Shown: positions 11,030-22,500 of the stretch, piece after piece
Layout: every line of letters begins with the position of its first letter
How positions within the stretch are numbered: position 1 is the first letter of the stretch
Origin: Paraescarpia echinospica
Lineage: Eukaryota; Annelida; Polychaeta; Sabellida; Siboglinidae
NCBI GenBank assembly: GCA_020002185.1
Contig: CM034532.1
Location: 32,755,320-32,819,319, forward strand
Length of the DNA stretch: 64,000 nt
Direction: 5' to 3'
Notes under the pieces: model-generated
What the model was told of the DNA's origin: nothing
The model's database searches: none
What the model saw: the letters and a program-made list of their open reading frames with translations, nothing else
Translations under genes and position numbers: made by a program

Positions 11030-12411
11030 TGCAACCTGTCCCACTGTCAGCAGATCTCAGCAGATTATCTTAGAATACTGCTGCCCCCTTTCCACTTAGA
11101 TGGAGGCCATCTCTCATGTACATATCTTCTCTCCCAACAAACTACCTCCATAAATCTATGAATCCCACGTCCTCTTCTTCACACATCTGCTCAACTAGTG
11201 CGTTGATCGCCATCCTCTTACAATTTCTGTATGATGCCCCTCTTCCTCCCATTACTGGCAAAATTCCTGAGAGAACAACCTGTTCCACTCTTGTCTTCTT
11301 TAGCTTCCTTACTAGATGTCTGTACTTCTGAACTATCCCAATTGTTCCCTCCTTGTCTGCATTGTTTGTCCCTACGTATACTAGTATAGACCCTCCCTTG
11401 CCATGCCCCAATACCTTCTCTACCCTTTCGGTCACATGCTCTATCCTAGCCCCCAGTAGACATACAACAACGTCCTTCCCCTCGCATATAGTCTTGTCTG
11501 TTTTTCTCAGAATTGAATCGACCATAAACACTCTCTCTTTGCTCCTTGTCCCCTCAATCACTGCCTCGGAGTAGCTCCTCCGGTTTGCATATGCCTGGTT
11601 GTTGTCTTTTCCTCTTGCCGTCTTCTCTCCTGTCACATTTTCTTCCATTGCCTTCTTTCCTGTCGCGTTTTCTCTTGTCCCCTTTCCTCCTGTCATCTTC
11701 TCTTCTAGCACATTTACTCTCACTTCCTTTCGTCCCTTCATCTTTCCTCCCATCACATTTTCTTCTCTCCTCTCCCGTCCCTTTTCTCCGGCTACCTCCT
11801 TCACTACGGTCACTTTCTCCCCTGTCACCTTCACGCCTGTCATGTTTTCTGTTTTTTGCTGAACACTGTCTTCTTCCATTAGTCTTCTGTCTCACAGTCT
11901 TACCAACTGCCTCTGTGGTATCTTCCTCTTCACCACCTGTATCGCTGTCGCGTCTCTCCTCGTTCTCTACAGTCTGACTACCTGTTGATCTATCCCCACT
12001 GACCCGTTTTCTTTTCCTCTGCCGAACACTTTTCCTCCGTCCCTCTGTCTTCTCAATTTCTTGTTCCTTCACACCGGTCACCTTCCCTCCTCTCAGTCTC
12101 CTTTCTTCAGTCTCCGTGTCACAACTCTGCTCCTTCTATGTTGTAGAATTCTCAACTCTCTCCGCGTCATCCCTCTCTGCTCCATATATTTCTATGTTGA
12201 GTCTCACCTCCATCTCCTTCACTATATCCGTCAACTTACACACCTCCTTCATCAGACATTCCACCCTCAAACACCCCATACACCGAAAGGTGAATCCGTC
12301 ATCTTTGGTCCATGATTGTGGACAGCCAGAAAACGCAAAATCCACCCCGCTCTGGCAGTCGTTGCAAACTAAGTGTCGTTTTGCCCTGAGTTGCCGCTTG
12401 CAAGGTGCCAT
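11030..12411 (-). pseudogene. CR1 LINE ORF1: zinc-finger-like, low-complexity, SGNH hydrolase-like
   Basis: Start codon at 12411 (MAPCKRQLR). The first frame has a PHD-like pattern (CNDCQSG...GC...CMGC) and a coiled-coil-like stretch, and stops at TAG 12136-12138. The same frame resumes through a Lys/Arg/Glu-rich low-complexity part to 11554, and the last part is in another frame (11879 to 11142): VFMVDSILRKTDKT, VYVGTNNADKEGT, VVLSGILPV, the GDS-like and GTNN blocks of SGNH esterases known from CR1 ORF1 proteins. After a stop at 11142 the frame continues FVGREDMYMRDGLHLSGKGAA, which holds the D..H pair expected of the C-terminal SGNH block. At least two stops and one frameshift make it a pseudogene. 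ORF2 is absent: the element ends near 11030. Confidence 0.85.
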
Positions 12412-13040
12412 ATCAGAATTAATTTATGTTCAAAATAGTTTTTATATACTCTTTGAAAAGACTTTTCTGTGTACAATTTACACCAGATTGTTTAGGTTAT
12501 AGTTAGTTATATTTTTTAACACACAGTGACACATCGTGCCTTACCTAATTACGATGTCGATGGCAATGTATTCAAGTTAGGCTTAGATACAAGATAGTCT
12601 TTACAAAGACTGTTTCCTGTGTACTAATATACACTTTAAAAGGTTGTTATTTCACGTTTTAATTACTCATCTAGCTGCATCGATTATCTCAAATAACGCT
12701 ATTCTATTGTCGTTCACGTTACGTTAACTTCGCCAGTGACCTACTTTGTAAACAACGTTCCGATTACATTAACGTCCCCAATTATCGCTCGCAAATCGCC
12801 TACTTTTAATCTACCCTAGATTACTCGCTCTAGCTAACTTTAAAAAAAAAATAGTTCTTAATATATATCTATAATTACGTTATGTATGTTATACACTCAA
12901 TAATATTACTTATCTTGATCAAATATCCTTATATTTTCGCAAGTTTGCTGCACCAAATTCAAACCAATTCACCACCGGAAGTTCCCCTGTGGTTTTCGTC
13001 CGTAGTATTCTGTTGACTCTCCGTTTTCTCGTCAGCTTAA
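12412..13040. other. CR1 leader then unrecognised AT-rich DNA
   Basis: The first 60 or so bases are the leader of the CR1 ORF1 on the minus strand, shared with 10868-10925. The rest has no recognised feature. Confidence 0.5.
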
Positions 13041-13165
13041 CCTCACCTCATCTGTCCTAGGTCCACTTCACCTCGTCTGTCCCATGTCCGCCTCACCTCG
13101 TCTGTCCTAGGTTTACTTCACTTCGTCTGTTCCATGTCCACCTCACCCCTGACTGTCCTATGTCC
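13041..13165 (+). repeat. 25-bp minisatellite, five copies
   Basis: Units of the form C(C/T)TCACCTCGTCTGTCC(T/C)A(G/T)GT.. follow each other at exactly 25 bp from 13041. The consensus alternates between CCTAGGT and CCATGT types, suggesting amplification of a two-unit (50 bp) higher-order repeat. The fifth unit is more diverged. Confidence 0.9.
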
Positions 13166-13384
13166 TCCTCTTTGTCCTCTCATTAAAAAGTGAAGTTAGT
13201 TACAAATATATGTCTTACGTAACTTTAGTCAATGTCTAATTGTAAAACGGTACGGACGTTGCGTCTCTGAAAGCTTCTTGCATGTATTTTATGCGACCCG
13301 GATAGTTGTGTTTGGCCAATTTGACCACTTGTGTCACCACGTGATTTTTTCTGGCGGTGAGTTTACGAGTGCTAATGCATTAAG

Positions 13385-13387
13385 ATA

Positions 13388-13419
<32 letters not shown>

Positions 13420-13420
13420 C
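13385..13420. repeat. (AT)n microsatellite
   Basis: Mostly uninterrupted AT dinucleotides with one ATGT step. Confidence 0.95.
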
Positions 13421-13607
13421 AAAGGGAACATGATTGTACCATTTGTGAGATTTTCTATTAATTTGATATTATAAGCATACGCGTGCTGGAGTCAATGACA
13501 AAACATAAAATGGCGTACAGTTCTGGGTTATCACTAATCTGTCTATACAGGAACTTTAGTGTTCAAGAGTAAGAACTGCCACCGGTCGGAATTAATTGAA
13601 AAAGACA

Positions 13608-13960
13608 CAAATCATTTAGTATACTATGATGCACTGTTTGTAAATATTTTTTATATATTTTGTAGTAATTATTTATTCGCCACAAAAATGAAAATATGCT
13701 CATTATATATAACGATGTTTCTAAATTTTATTTATCCAGACAGATCACAATCTGTTTTCGTATATATAATTACAATATATTACCGTACAATATATTTACA
13801 ATTAATAAATTATATATCCATTACATTATATTTGTTTGGATAAATACAATTTAGAAACATCGTTATATAATGACCATATTTTCATATTTGTGGCGAATAA
13901 ATAATTACTACAAAAGTAAAAATTATTTACAAACAATGCATTATAGTATAAAATGATTTG
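13608..13960. mobile_element. Hairpin (foldback/MITE-like) element with about 130-bp arms
   Basis: The left arm 13608-13738 and right arm 13837-13960 are near-perfect reverse complements: CAAATCATTTAGTATACTAT... with ...ATAGTATAAAATGATTTG, sharing GTAGTAATTATTTATTCGCC and AACGATGTTTCTAAATT. The AT-rich spacer is about 98 bp. Open frames on both strands here mirror each other and are produced by the palindrome. The arms do not extend into the flanks, so the ends are sharp, as in a foldback or miniature inverted-repeat element. No clear target duplication was identified by eye. Confidence 0.8.
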
Positions 13961-14011
13961 GTTTATATTACTTCGTGAAAACATAAACAAAAAAAGTGTA
14001 AAGAAAATCAA

Positions 14012-14105
14012 TGGTTTGCATGCTGTCAGGATTGAACCGGCGTCGCCCGATTGTAAAATAAATGGCAAGAAACCAACGCGACTACCAACTGAGCTAGCGC
14101 CGCCA
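14012..14105 (-). ncRNA. tRNA-like sequence (SINE head or tRNA pseudogene)
   Basis: The minus strand reads GGCGGCGCTAGCTCAGTTGG, then TAGTCGCG..., and later GGTTCAATCC, i.e. an A box (TAGCTCAGTTGGTAG) and a B box in the right order and spacing for an internal Pol III promoter. The acceptor and T stems do not pair properly, so this is not a functional tRNA. It directly borders the hairpin element, and may be the head of a SINE whose body is the AT-rich sequence at 13961-14011. Confidence 0.6.
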
Positions 14106-14718
14106 ACAAAAATTCACTGACTGATTTAAGTTGTTATGATAAATTGTACAACTCCTGCTTCATATATCGATATCCTAGTGATATTATGAGATTATACACG
14201 TTACTCTCTGTAGCTGGATACAATATATGTTTGCTATGTATGTTTATTGGTGTAGATTATCTCCCGTTGGTTGCATTCGATATAATTATTCGAAAACGAG
14301 CCCAAGCTTGGCGAAACCTAGTCGACTTGTAGGCGCATTCGCATTCGTTGTTTTGAATAAAATTCGCTTCATGTGGAACCGTAAGATAACTGCTTGTTCC
14401 TCTATGATGACTAGTGGTTGTATTACGTCGGAATATTGCACAATAACTCATTCTGACACGACCCAAAAGCTATACTTGTAAACATGCTCTGAATGCATGG
14501 AAAGGGTCGGCCTGATGCGAGTTTGAGTCATAAGTGACGTCACATCTCGGCATCCCGAAAAGCGCGCCAAAAATTTGCATATTCGAAAATGTCCGGATGC
14601 ATAGCATAAAATGTGGAATTTCTAAATCATTTAATTTGTTTGATTTTTTTGGTTTGGTGGACATGGAAATAGAGTAGGATGTACTATAACATGAATTCAA
14701 GCAATATATGTTTTTATT

Positions 14719-16128
14719 CCTTTTAAGTTTAATCCAATTCGTCACTCGATAAGGATTAAACATAATTTTATAGCTTGAGCGCGAAGGCATTTTTGCGATT
14801 ATTCGTTGGGTGTTTAGTTGCTTGTTTGTTTGGTTTATTGGTTCGTTGGTTCATTGGTTCGTTGGTTCATTGGTTCGTTGGTTATTTCGTTAAGTAGTTC
14901 GTTCGTTGATACGTCTATTTGTACTATCGCATGTGCGTGTGTGTATGCGCGCGTAGTGAGATCTGTTTGGTTTCTACATATACATAAACAATTAAAATGT
15001 TGACGAACGTTAATAAACTACGACTACTGACAACAACATTTAAGATAAACAACCCTTAACGAGGATAGTGGTGATAATAACAAACAACTATATGTATATA
15101 TTATATAATTATATATATATATATATATATTATACCACTAAAATTTCAAATCAAATCGCTTAAATAACTACTATTGATTAGTATGGTCATAACGAATAAC
15201 AACTGAACAACAACTAATGAAGATGATATTGCTCAGTAAAAACCAATAACGAACCATGAAGACAAACAACGAATAATGAGGACTATGATGTTCAAAATGA
15301 ACGTCTATACTGTCAATGACTGGATGATTGGGAGGGGCGGCTCTCTGGAATACTTTTTTGCGGTAGAAGCTTTGACTGCTCCTGTATGAGTGACTTCCGT
15401 AGTGGGGTAGAGAGTGCATAGAACGAGTGTTGATATGGGTCGTACAGGAGGTTGGCAATGCTCGTAGTGTGATGGTAACACATAGTCCTGGTTGTCAGTC
15501 TGTGGGATCTGTTGGTTCTCTTTATAATAATTCTAGATCGACGACTTCCTCTCGGAGGTAACTCATAGAACCACGCACTTATAAAGTCCATCTGTCATGT
15601 ATTTGCCCAGTAGGCAAGTTTGTTCAGGTCAAATTCAAGTGCCAAGTGGTCAGCTAAAGACGATTCCCAATACTGACATCAGCAAACACGTGCATTTGTG
15701 AGTCTACGCCTTCTGTGATGTCGGTAATGTACAACAAAATAACATTGGCCCCAACATTGTTCTTATGGGACTCCAGGGAGGACGTCAACTGACCGCGATG
15801 ACAGCCCATTAACGACAACTTCATGAAAACAAACCAACACTAATGGGGACTCTGATGACGTCAAACACCGACCAACGAATATGTTGACGACGGACCCTGG
15901 CCGATTAATGTCGATTACGGTGATGAGGAACAACGACTACTGCCTAATAATATTCGACAGAATATGAGCAATGACGGTCATAATAATGGCGATAAGAAAG
16001 TTCATCCACTAGAGTTACATTAACTCCAGGCAATATGGAGTTTAATAAGCCTCAAATGTTTTTTCGAAATTTGAATAATATTTCGACCACGAAATGTGTA
16101 ATTGATAAACAATACATTCAGATTGTAA
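14719..16128 (-). pseudogene. Right arm of the large inverted repeat: decayed LINE reverse transcriptase
   Basis: Reverse complement of 9480-10158. Sense reads on the minus strand: VVVNGLSSRSVDVLPGVP, a damaged QGTMLGPMLF equivalent, a FADD box changed to FADV near 15680, then the ADHLALEF...NKLAYWAN equivalent and the shared FISAWFYELPPRGSRRSR frame near 15520-15590. Unlike the left arm it carries an extra 14815-15497. The inverted arms are tail to tail (both RT frames read toward the centre). Divergence between arms is moderate, so the structure is not recent. Confidence 0.7.
14815..15497. repeat. Insertion in the right arm with (TTGGTTCG/A)n and (TA)n tracts
   Basis: This segment has no counterpart in the left arm. 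It begins with repeats of GGTTCGTTGGTTCATT (about 14830-14890) and contains a TA tract at about 15088-15132. The remainder is rich in AACAACGA-like words with no coding sense. Confidence 0.7.
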
Positions 16129-16801
16129 ACACGGTTTACTAACACGCAACAATGTTACGGAAGCCGGCTGGGTTAACCATGAGAGTCCTTGGTGTTCGGC
16201 ACGATCGCTTGGTTCCCACATTCAAGGCAACTGATTTAGCAAACTTCCTGCCATTCCTGCTATGATTTCCATCTTTCGCAGATTCCGAGTAATGAAACAG
16301 ACAACCTCGCTTTATAAGATGTTGTTGCATATGCTGAGACAAAACCAATTTCCACGACGTCCGTTGATGGTAGTACAGTAGTGACTACAATTGCTAAGGA
16401 TATATTTGGTAAATAATTATGTGGCTCTATAAATGTTTTCTCTCGGGCATAGTCGACATAATGGTTTCATATCACGAACAACAATACAATGCGGGTACGT
16501 TGACGTGTTTCGCTCGTTGGGCCGAGTGTTGTACGAAGTAGGCGTCATCAAGTGCAAGGATTTCTCTTAACAAATAACCCACGAATCAGCGGCAACGCTG
16601 CCACAGGCTTCGCTGGGCCACCACCACCGCCGCCGACGCTCTTGGCTGCCAGCGCTTCGCAGGGCGTTATCTACGAAGCTTCAGTTTACGTTCTGTCTTC
16701 ATTAGCGAAACGCGAACTCCAGATATCGTTTATCATCGTTACATCAGCAGCCATGGATTGGCTTGCCGCGGCAAGTTTATTATTGATGCGCACCAGGAAA
16801 C
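16129..16801. other. Upstream region of the TGF-beta gene
   Basis: No transposon was recognised. From about 16520 the sequence becomes richer in G+C, with a CCACCACCACCGCCGCCG run at 16620-16637, as might be expected near a promoter. Regulatory sites cannot be assigned by eye. Confidence 0.4.
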
Positions 16802-16808
16802 TATAAAC
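16802..16808 (+). promoter_or_regulatory. Candidate TATA box of the TGF-beta gene
   Basis: TATAAAC lies 82 bp upstream of the start codon at 16884. A start site about 30 bp downstream would give a 5' leader of roughly 50 nt. Position and match are plausible, but no transcript evidence is available. Confidence 0.35.
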
Positions 16809-16883
16809 GCGCCTACGAACTCCCTCCCGCCTCCATCACACCGTCGTAATTTCACGAAGACGCTGCAGGAAAAAACAGTGACG

Positions 16884-17163
16884 ATGTACCTCGCACACTC
16901 TGTTGTGGTTCTGTTGGTGCTCAGCTGGCGCGAGGCGACTGTGACTTGTCGGCTGATATCAGATGATGCTAGCGGCAATGATCTGCGGACACTGAGCGAG
17001 CACATGCTGAGACTGCTGGACGTGGAACATAAGCCTCACCTGACTGACGCCGAGTCTCCCGTGCACGACTACATGACTGTGCTCTACAGGGACATCGAAG
17101 ACGTAGAGAACAGCCATCATGCACCCTACTCGGGCTCCGTTTGGGGTCTACAACCCCGCTCCG
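16884..17163 (+). CDS. TGF-beta superfamily ligand, exon 1 (signal peptide and propeptide start)
   Basis: The ATG at 16884 is the first in-frame ATG and opens a typical secretory signal: MYLAHSVVVLLVLSW, then REATVTCR, with cleavage likely near residues 20-22. Residues 34-76 (DLRTLSEHMLRLLD... and DYMTVLYRDIED) resemble the first helix and YM..LY block of TGF-beta propeptides, which wrap the mature ligand and keep it latent or soluble. The exon ends at 17163 before a good donor (CCG|GTGAGTTG). It supplies 93 codons plus one base (phase 1), matching the phase of exon 2 at 22501. Start choice rests on the signal peptide; the open frame upstream lacks an ATG. The joined protein is 369 residues, a normal length for the family. 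Confidence 0.88.
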
Positions 17164-19970
17164 GTGAGTTGTTTATGACTACGTTATCTACATTTCGTAC
17201 CATGAGCACTGAGACATATTGAGCAAAGCTAAAATGTATGAGTGTTTGAAACAGTGCCCATTTAATTTAGTTATATTTTTGGTTTATGTTTTATTCGGCG
17301 ATGGTAAGGTCAACACAAGTATGACGCTGTAATGACATTTGTAATTGAATATTAACAAAACACTGGATCTCGATATTTTACCATTCACGGAAATACCACT
17401 GAATTTGGCAATGGTTATTCACAATCTCTTGATGATCAATTTAACTATTGTTTGTCCACTCGAGAATGACGGTTTAAAACTAATGACAAAAATGGTCTGT
17501 TCCAAATACTAATGTGCTGTATGATTCTTACCCGCAGATAAGAAACAATGATTTTAATATAACACGTTCCCCGTTGAGTTCTCAGAAACACTCGATTTAT
17601 TCGTGATCTACTTCCTCTTGCTCTATTGCGGAGTCACTTATTCGTGATATTGTGAAATAACAGCAAGTGTCAACTAATAAGTACTGGGAAGTAATAGTAA
17701 TGACCAGATCACAAATGTGTGGATTTGAAATGTTTATAGTTATTTTTTATCGGAACCTAACTTTCAAACCTGCAAAGCTGACACGAAACGTTGTCGAACG
17801 GTTGGTATTTATAGGGAAAATTACAAAGAGTAATGCATAATAAAGATCATACATCTAAATAAATTATATTCACGGATAAAGCGTGCTTCTAACATGTAGT
17901 ACATCTAATTACACAAACTTTGACAGTCATTTACACCCGCTCGCCAAAACCGTTGTTTTCCCATTTGTAAACATCGTATCTTTAAAGATAATGATGCTGC
18001 AAAGAGTTTTGGTTATTTTGTAGTTATGGGGTCCTAATGAAAAATGTGGATTGTTTACCAACAACATTTAGTATTTAATGATATTATGTTTAATATTGTA
18101 TTAAGTAATAACAATATAGTAAATATCTCTTCGCAGTTGCGTAGCATGAGGTGCAGTAAATGATTAGTAGAATTACATTGGTCACTGTATTAATGGAGGA
18201 GTTACTGTTTTTCCAAATTATGCTATTCTTGCCATATACCCATAAAGTGACCATATGTGATTGTTCGTATCGCGACCAAACAACAGTTTAGGCGTCGAAA
18301 TTGATGTTCTTCAAGAATTACAGCACAATGTATCATAACTAAAATATTTGAAAAATCTTTAAGACGCATGTTTTCGCTGCTGTGATACACACAATAGGAC
18401 TATTGTTGATCCATTATACTGACACCTCAGTTTTCATTATTCTTGTTGTACACTTCACTGTCACCAATTCTGTTGCGTTGACATTTTAACTGGTACCAGT
18501 TCGTCATGTTGGGTGCAAATAATCATTGGTTCGAATCACCCCGGCTAAGAATTGTTTTTGATTCCAATTGCATTCAATGCAAATCACTTATGCTAATAAA
18601 ATAATCTATAAACCATATTCATAATTATATTCATGCGGTACAATTTATTATGTCAATCACAAATACAGTATTTTCTCAACTCAACACATGAACAACTAAC
18701 TCTGTAATTATGCAGATACAATGCGGTATATATAATGCATTAAAGGTCTGGTTTCATATACATTTTACGAAGACTTTATTAATTAATGCTAGCTCGTTTG
18801 TAGACATTTGTTATTTAGTTGTTATGATATAATTGGACCATCTATTAAATTATTTTTTACCTGGTCCGGCAAAACATTTGCAGAAAAAGAGAATAATTAA
18901 CCGGCTCTAAACGCGTATGGAATAAGACTATTTCCACTTACGCTTTTTATCAGATCTACCGACCAAAGCCAGCTCTTTTGATGAATTCAAATAAAATTAA
19001 TTACCCACGCAAGCCCTTGCACTTGTAGTTTTGCTATGTTCGTTGTTGCGAATTCTATTCCATTGCGAAACAAATGCAAGAATGTTTACCAGCTTTGTTT
19101 TCGAGTAAGTGGTTCTGACAAATCCCCCGTACTTAGTGCCTCGCCAGTGAAGTAGGCCAAGGCTCAACACATTCCAACTTTTTCCCCCGACACAGTGACA
19201 GCTAAATATAGGAAACCGGCCCACCTGTTTATACCCATATTACGCCCATCCATTAACGCAAGAATAACATCAACAACACCAACATTCGACCCAACATCTG
19301 AATGGTATTTGACTGTACCTTCTACGAACTACCGGTGGCCTATTGTAAGTATTCATTATTGGGAGTGGAAAGTATAGTATCTAGAGTACGTAAACATGCA
19401 GTGTTGTGAACGTTTACGAAGAAAGTTCTTAAACAGAGATAAAAACGTTTACGACGAACTCAGCGGGCCAACGGTCGCACTAATAATACTTGCTAGAAAA
19501 CAGGTTAAGAGCTGACCGACTTCGGTATTTCGGCCGGCCTGAACTTACTGCAGTCCTGACATTCTGGTTGAGCACAAATGTTGTACATAAAGCGGTATAT
19601 TGTAAATTATACGAGAGTCTGCAAACAGTTTCCATTCGATCTCACCAAACTTATATGCGGAATATTCCATAGTTCGTTTCAGGAGCACTCACTAACATCG
19701 TCCCATAGTTTGGAATTTGTTCTTGACAAAGTTCGGCATTGTGAGCGTGCCAGATAAAATCGTTAAACGCTCTATTGTAGATCGACATGTTCCCACACGG
19801 CTTTTATTCAAGAAGGAACACGATCTTTGCTTTCCTTTCACCGTAACTTGTCATGGGCAGCCGTGTACCAAATGATATACCGACAATCCACAATAGAAGA
19901 GACATGCACATAATGTACTGTCAAAATATCAGTTTCGTATATTCCGCTTGCTGTATGTGTAGTGTAAATT

Positions 19971-19980
19971 GTGTGCGCGC

Positions 19981-20015
<35 letters not shown>

Positions 20016-20205
20016 TGTGTGCATGTGTGCATGTGTGTGATAGAGAGAGGGGGAGAGTATAGAAAATGAGTGGGAGAGAGAAAGTGAGAGAGAGAGTGAG
20101 AGAGTGAGGGAGTGAGAGAGTGAGAGAGTGAGAGAGTGAGAGAGTGAGAGAGTGAGAGAGTGAGACAGAGTGAGAGAATGAGAGAGTGAGACAGAGTGAA
20201 GGGGA
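19971..20205 (+). repeat. Microsatellites (GTGC)n and (GAGAGT)n in the intron
   Basis: An alternating GC/GT tract with GTGC units to about 20038 is followed by GA-rich AGAGAGTG units to 20205. The LINE fragment starts about 12 bp later, so the repeat may have been the insertion target. Confidence 0.95.
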
Positions 20206-20217
20206 CAGATAGAGATA

Positions 20218-21330
20218 ACCTACATTGATAATAATGATGTACGTTTTAATATATTTATTGATCTCTCTAAAGCATTTGACACCTTAGATCACAATACATT
20301 ACTTACATTGCGGCATTGAAGGGGTGACTCTGAAACTTTATGAAAGTTATCTATCAAATAGAATACACTATGTAGAAATTAATTATGTAAAATCTGATAT
20401 CTTATCTATAGAAACCGGAGTACCCTAAGGCTCCATTCTTGGACCAATTCTGTTTATTATTTATATTAATGACTTTTCTCAAGCGAGTCAAATGCTCAAT
20501 TTTATATCCTATGCAGATGACACTAATTTGTTAAGTACAATGAGCAATTTCACAATCTCACACACCAATGATGTTGAAACATTGATTAATGAAGAACTCC
20601 ACAAAATTAATGAATGGCTAGAAATAAATAAACTTTCTTTTAACGTAACTAAATTTAAAATTATGGTTTTCCACACACCCAAAAACACATTTAACACACC
20701 TATTCCTAAAATCAATAATAGTATAATTACAAAAGTTGACAGTTTTAATTTCCTGGGATTAACATTGGATACACATCTAAACTGGAAAAAACACTCTGAA
20801 AATGTATCAAACAAATGTTCCAGAATAATCGGTATACTAAACAGACTTTAAACAATTCTGCCAATGAGAATAACAATAATATTATATAATACATTATTAG
20901 TACCACATATAACTTACTGTTTAACAACATTGGGGTACCACTCTCAAAGAATTAATCAACTTCAGAAAAGGTATGTACGCATAATAACTTTGAGTCATTT
21001 TTATGACCGTTGTGACCCGTTGTTCAACAAATTTAACTTACAAAAAGTGAATGATATTTTAGCCCTTCAAGAATTAAAATTTTACTATAAATTTATACAT
21101 AATAAATTACCCGTTTACCTTCTACATTAGAAAGTAGCTACGAATACCATGATTCGTGGTCACAATACACGCAACCAACACAAAATTCACATTTACGATA
21201 CAAATCATTCATTTGCAAAACTGTCTTAAATACAGTTTACCAAGCACAATTAACAACACTTCCCTTAGTGTGATAGCTAAACTGTATACACACAGTTTAC
21301 ATGTTTTTTAAACTACGCTAAGAACCATTT
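20218..21330 (+). pseudogene. Decayed LINE reverse transcriptase within the intron
   Basis: The frame enters at RT motif A (FIDLSKAFDTLDH near 20255-20295), passes a damaged motif B (TGVP.GSILGP near 20415-20445), then SYADDTNLLSTM (20507-20541), FNFLGLTLDTHLNWKKH (20740-20790), PHITYCLTTLGY and LQKRYVRIIT (20890-20985), and a C-terminal YTHSLHVF block near 21282-21305. Several stops and frameshifts interrupt it. EN and the N-terminal RT half are missing (5' truncation). The family is the same as the minus-strand LINE at 32530-35490 (FLGLTLD.. and Y.ADDT.LFSTM blocks). Downstream to about 21575 is probably its 3' UTR. Confidence 0.85.
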
Positions 21331-22500
21331 CAAAATTACAACTCACGTGCACAAGCATTAACTGCTATGCCTGCATGTATACACGCAATCAACCAGAATT
21401 ATCTTACCCACACCCAAACACCTTAAAATACTTTTATTTGCTTACCTCACCACACAAACAACGATCTCTAAATCAAGGTCAGTATCTACGATATAAATTG
21501 CTATCGTTTTTTTCTTATCGTAAACTAAAATTGCACAATGTAAACTGTAGGTCTATAATCTCAGTGGTAACATAAGATTAGTGTCGAATGGTATCGATGA
21601 ATGAGTCGGTCTTGTACACATTACACACTCGCGAGATCGATCTGTGAAGCCAATAAGCGGTTAACATTGTGTTGACCGAACTGGTGCTAGTCCTAATACT
21701 GCCGACAATCGGCTGTGGGTTTGTAACCTTGACCATTCAACGACCGTGCACCCATCTTTACCGTGCAAATCGGGAGATGCGCAAGTCAACATCTAGGTCA
21801 ATGTGTCTCTAAAGGTCGGTCGTCTAAACGTTCACGTAAATGCGTAGCGCTTTGTTATGCGACATAGTATCGCCAAAATAATTAGGGTACAAATCGGTCA
21901 TAACTGGATAATTTCACTTTCGGACAGACATGATTTCATCGTCTGCTGAAGCTCCTAGCACACCTTAATTGTTGTATATTTATAGTAATTTCGGGTTCTG
22001 TTCAACGGACATACATTGTATCTTCGTTGTGTTTCCAGATTTGGGATCAATTACATTGTAATTGGAATAGAGTCGCTACTTCCAATTCCGGACTTTGAAT
22101 AGGTGTTAAGTTTTCAAAAGTATTAGAAATGGCTAAAATGTAGTTGTAATTGGTGAAACAAATTAATTTACTTTTAAAATTTCATTACATAAAACAATAA
22201 TGTAACTTTGTAACTTTGGAAAACTTGAAAATATACTAAAACTTTGAATGGTAGATTATGTTTGAAACTGCATCTTTTTAGTAAAGCTTTTTTAAAATAT
22301 GCTATATTAGAACATGGTTGAACGTGTTTATGCTCACATGCTCATTTTTTACATGGAATTGCTAACTGGTATTTCAATTGGTATTTTGGAATTGGAACCG
22401 GTATTTTTTAGGTGGATTTGCAATTGTTATTGGTATTTTATAACTGATTTGGAATTGGAATTGCTAAAATGTGATTGACCGCCAATCGTGTTTGTTTCAG

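Larger units (their letters stand above)
17164..22500 (+). other. Intron of the TGF-beta gene
   Basis: A 5337-bp phase-1 intron, GTGAGT...TTTGTTTCAG. It is AT-rich and holds a GC/GT then (GAGAGT)n microsatellite (19971-20205) and a decayed LINE RT in the same orientation as the gene (20218-21330). A tRNA-like B box (GGTTCGAATC) at about 18530 has no convincing A box. Before the acceptor, 22350-22470 is rich in GGAATTGGAATTG-like words. The rest (17164-19970 and 21331-22350) shows no exon or repeat that I recognise. Confidence 0.85.

Noticed and set aside
11546..12081. Ser/Leu/Pro-rich frames on the + strand opposite CR1 ORF1
   Set aside because: Antisense shadows of the Lys/Arg/Glu-rich low-complexity part of ORF1.
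16758..16883. N-terminal extension of the TGF-beta exon 1 frame
   Set aside because: The open frame upstream of 16884 has no ATG, and the signal peptide begins at 16884; the candidate TATA box at 16802 also lies within it.
18440..18550. Possible tRNA or SINE with GGTTCGAATC at about 18530
   Set aside because: Only a B-box-like match; no A box at the right distance and no cloverleaf could be drawn.
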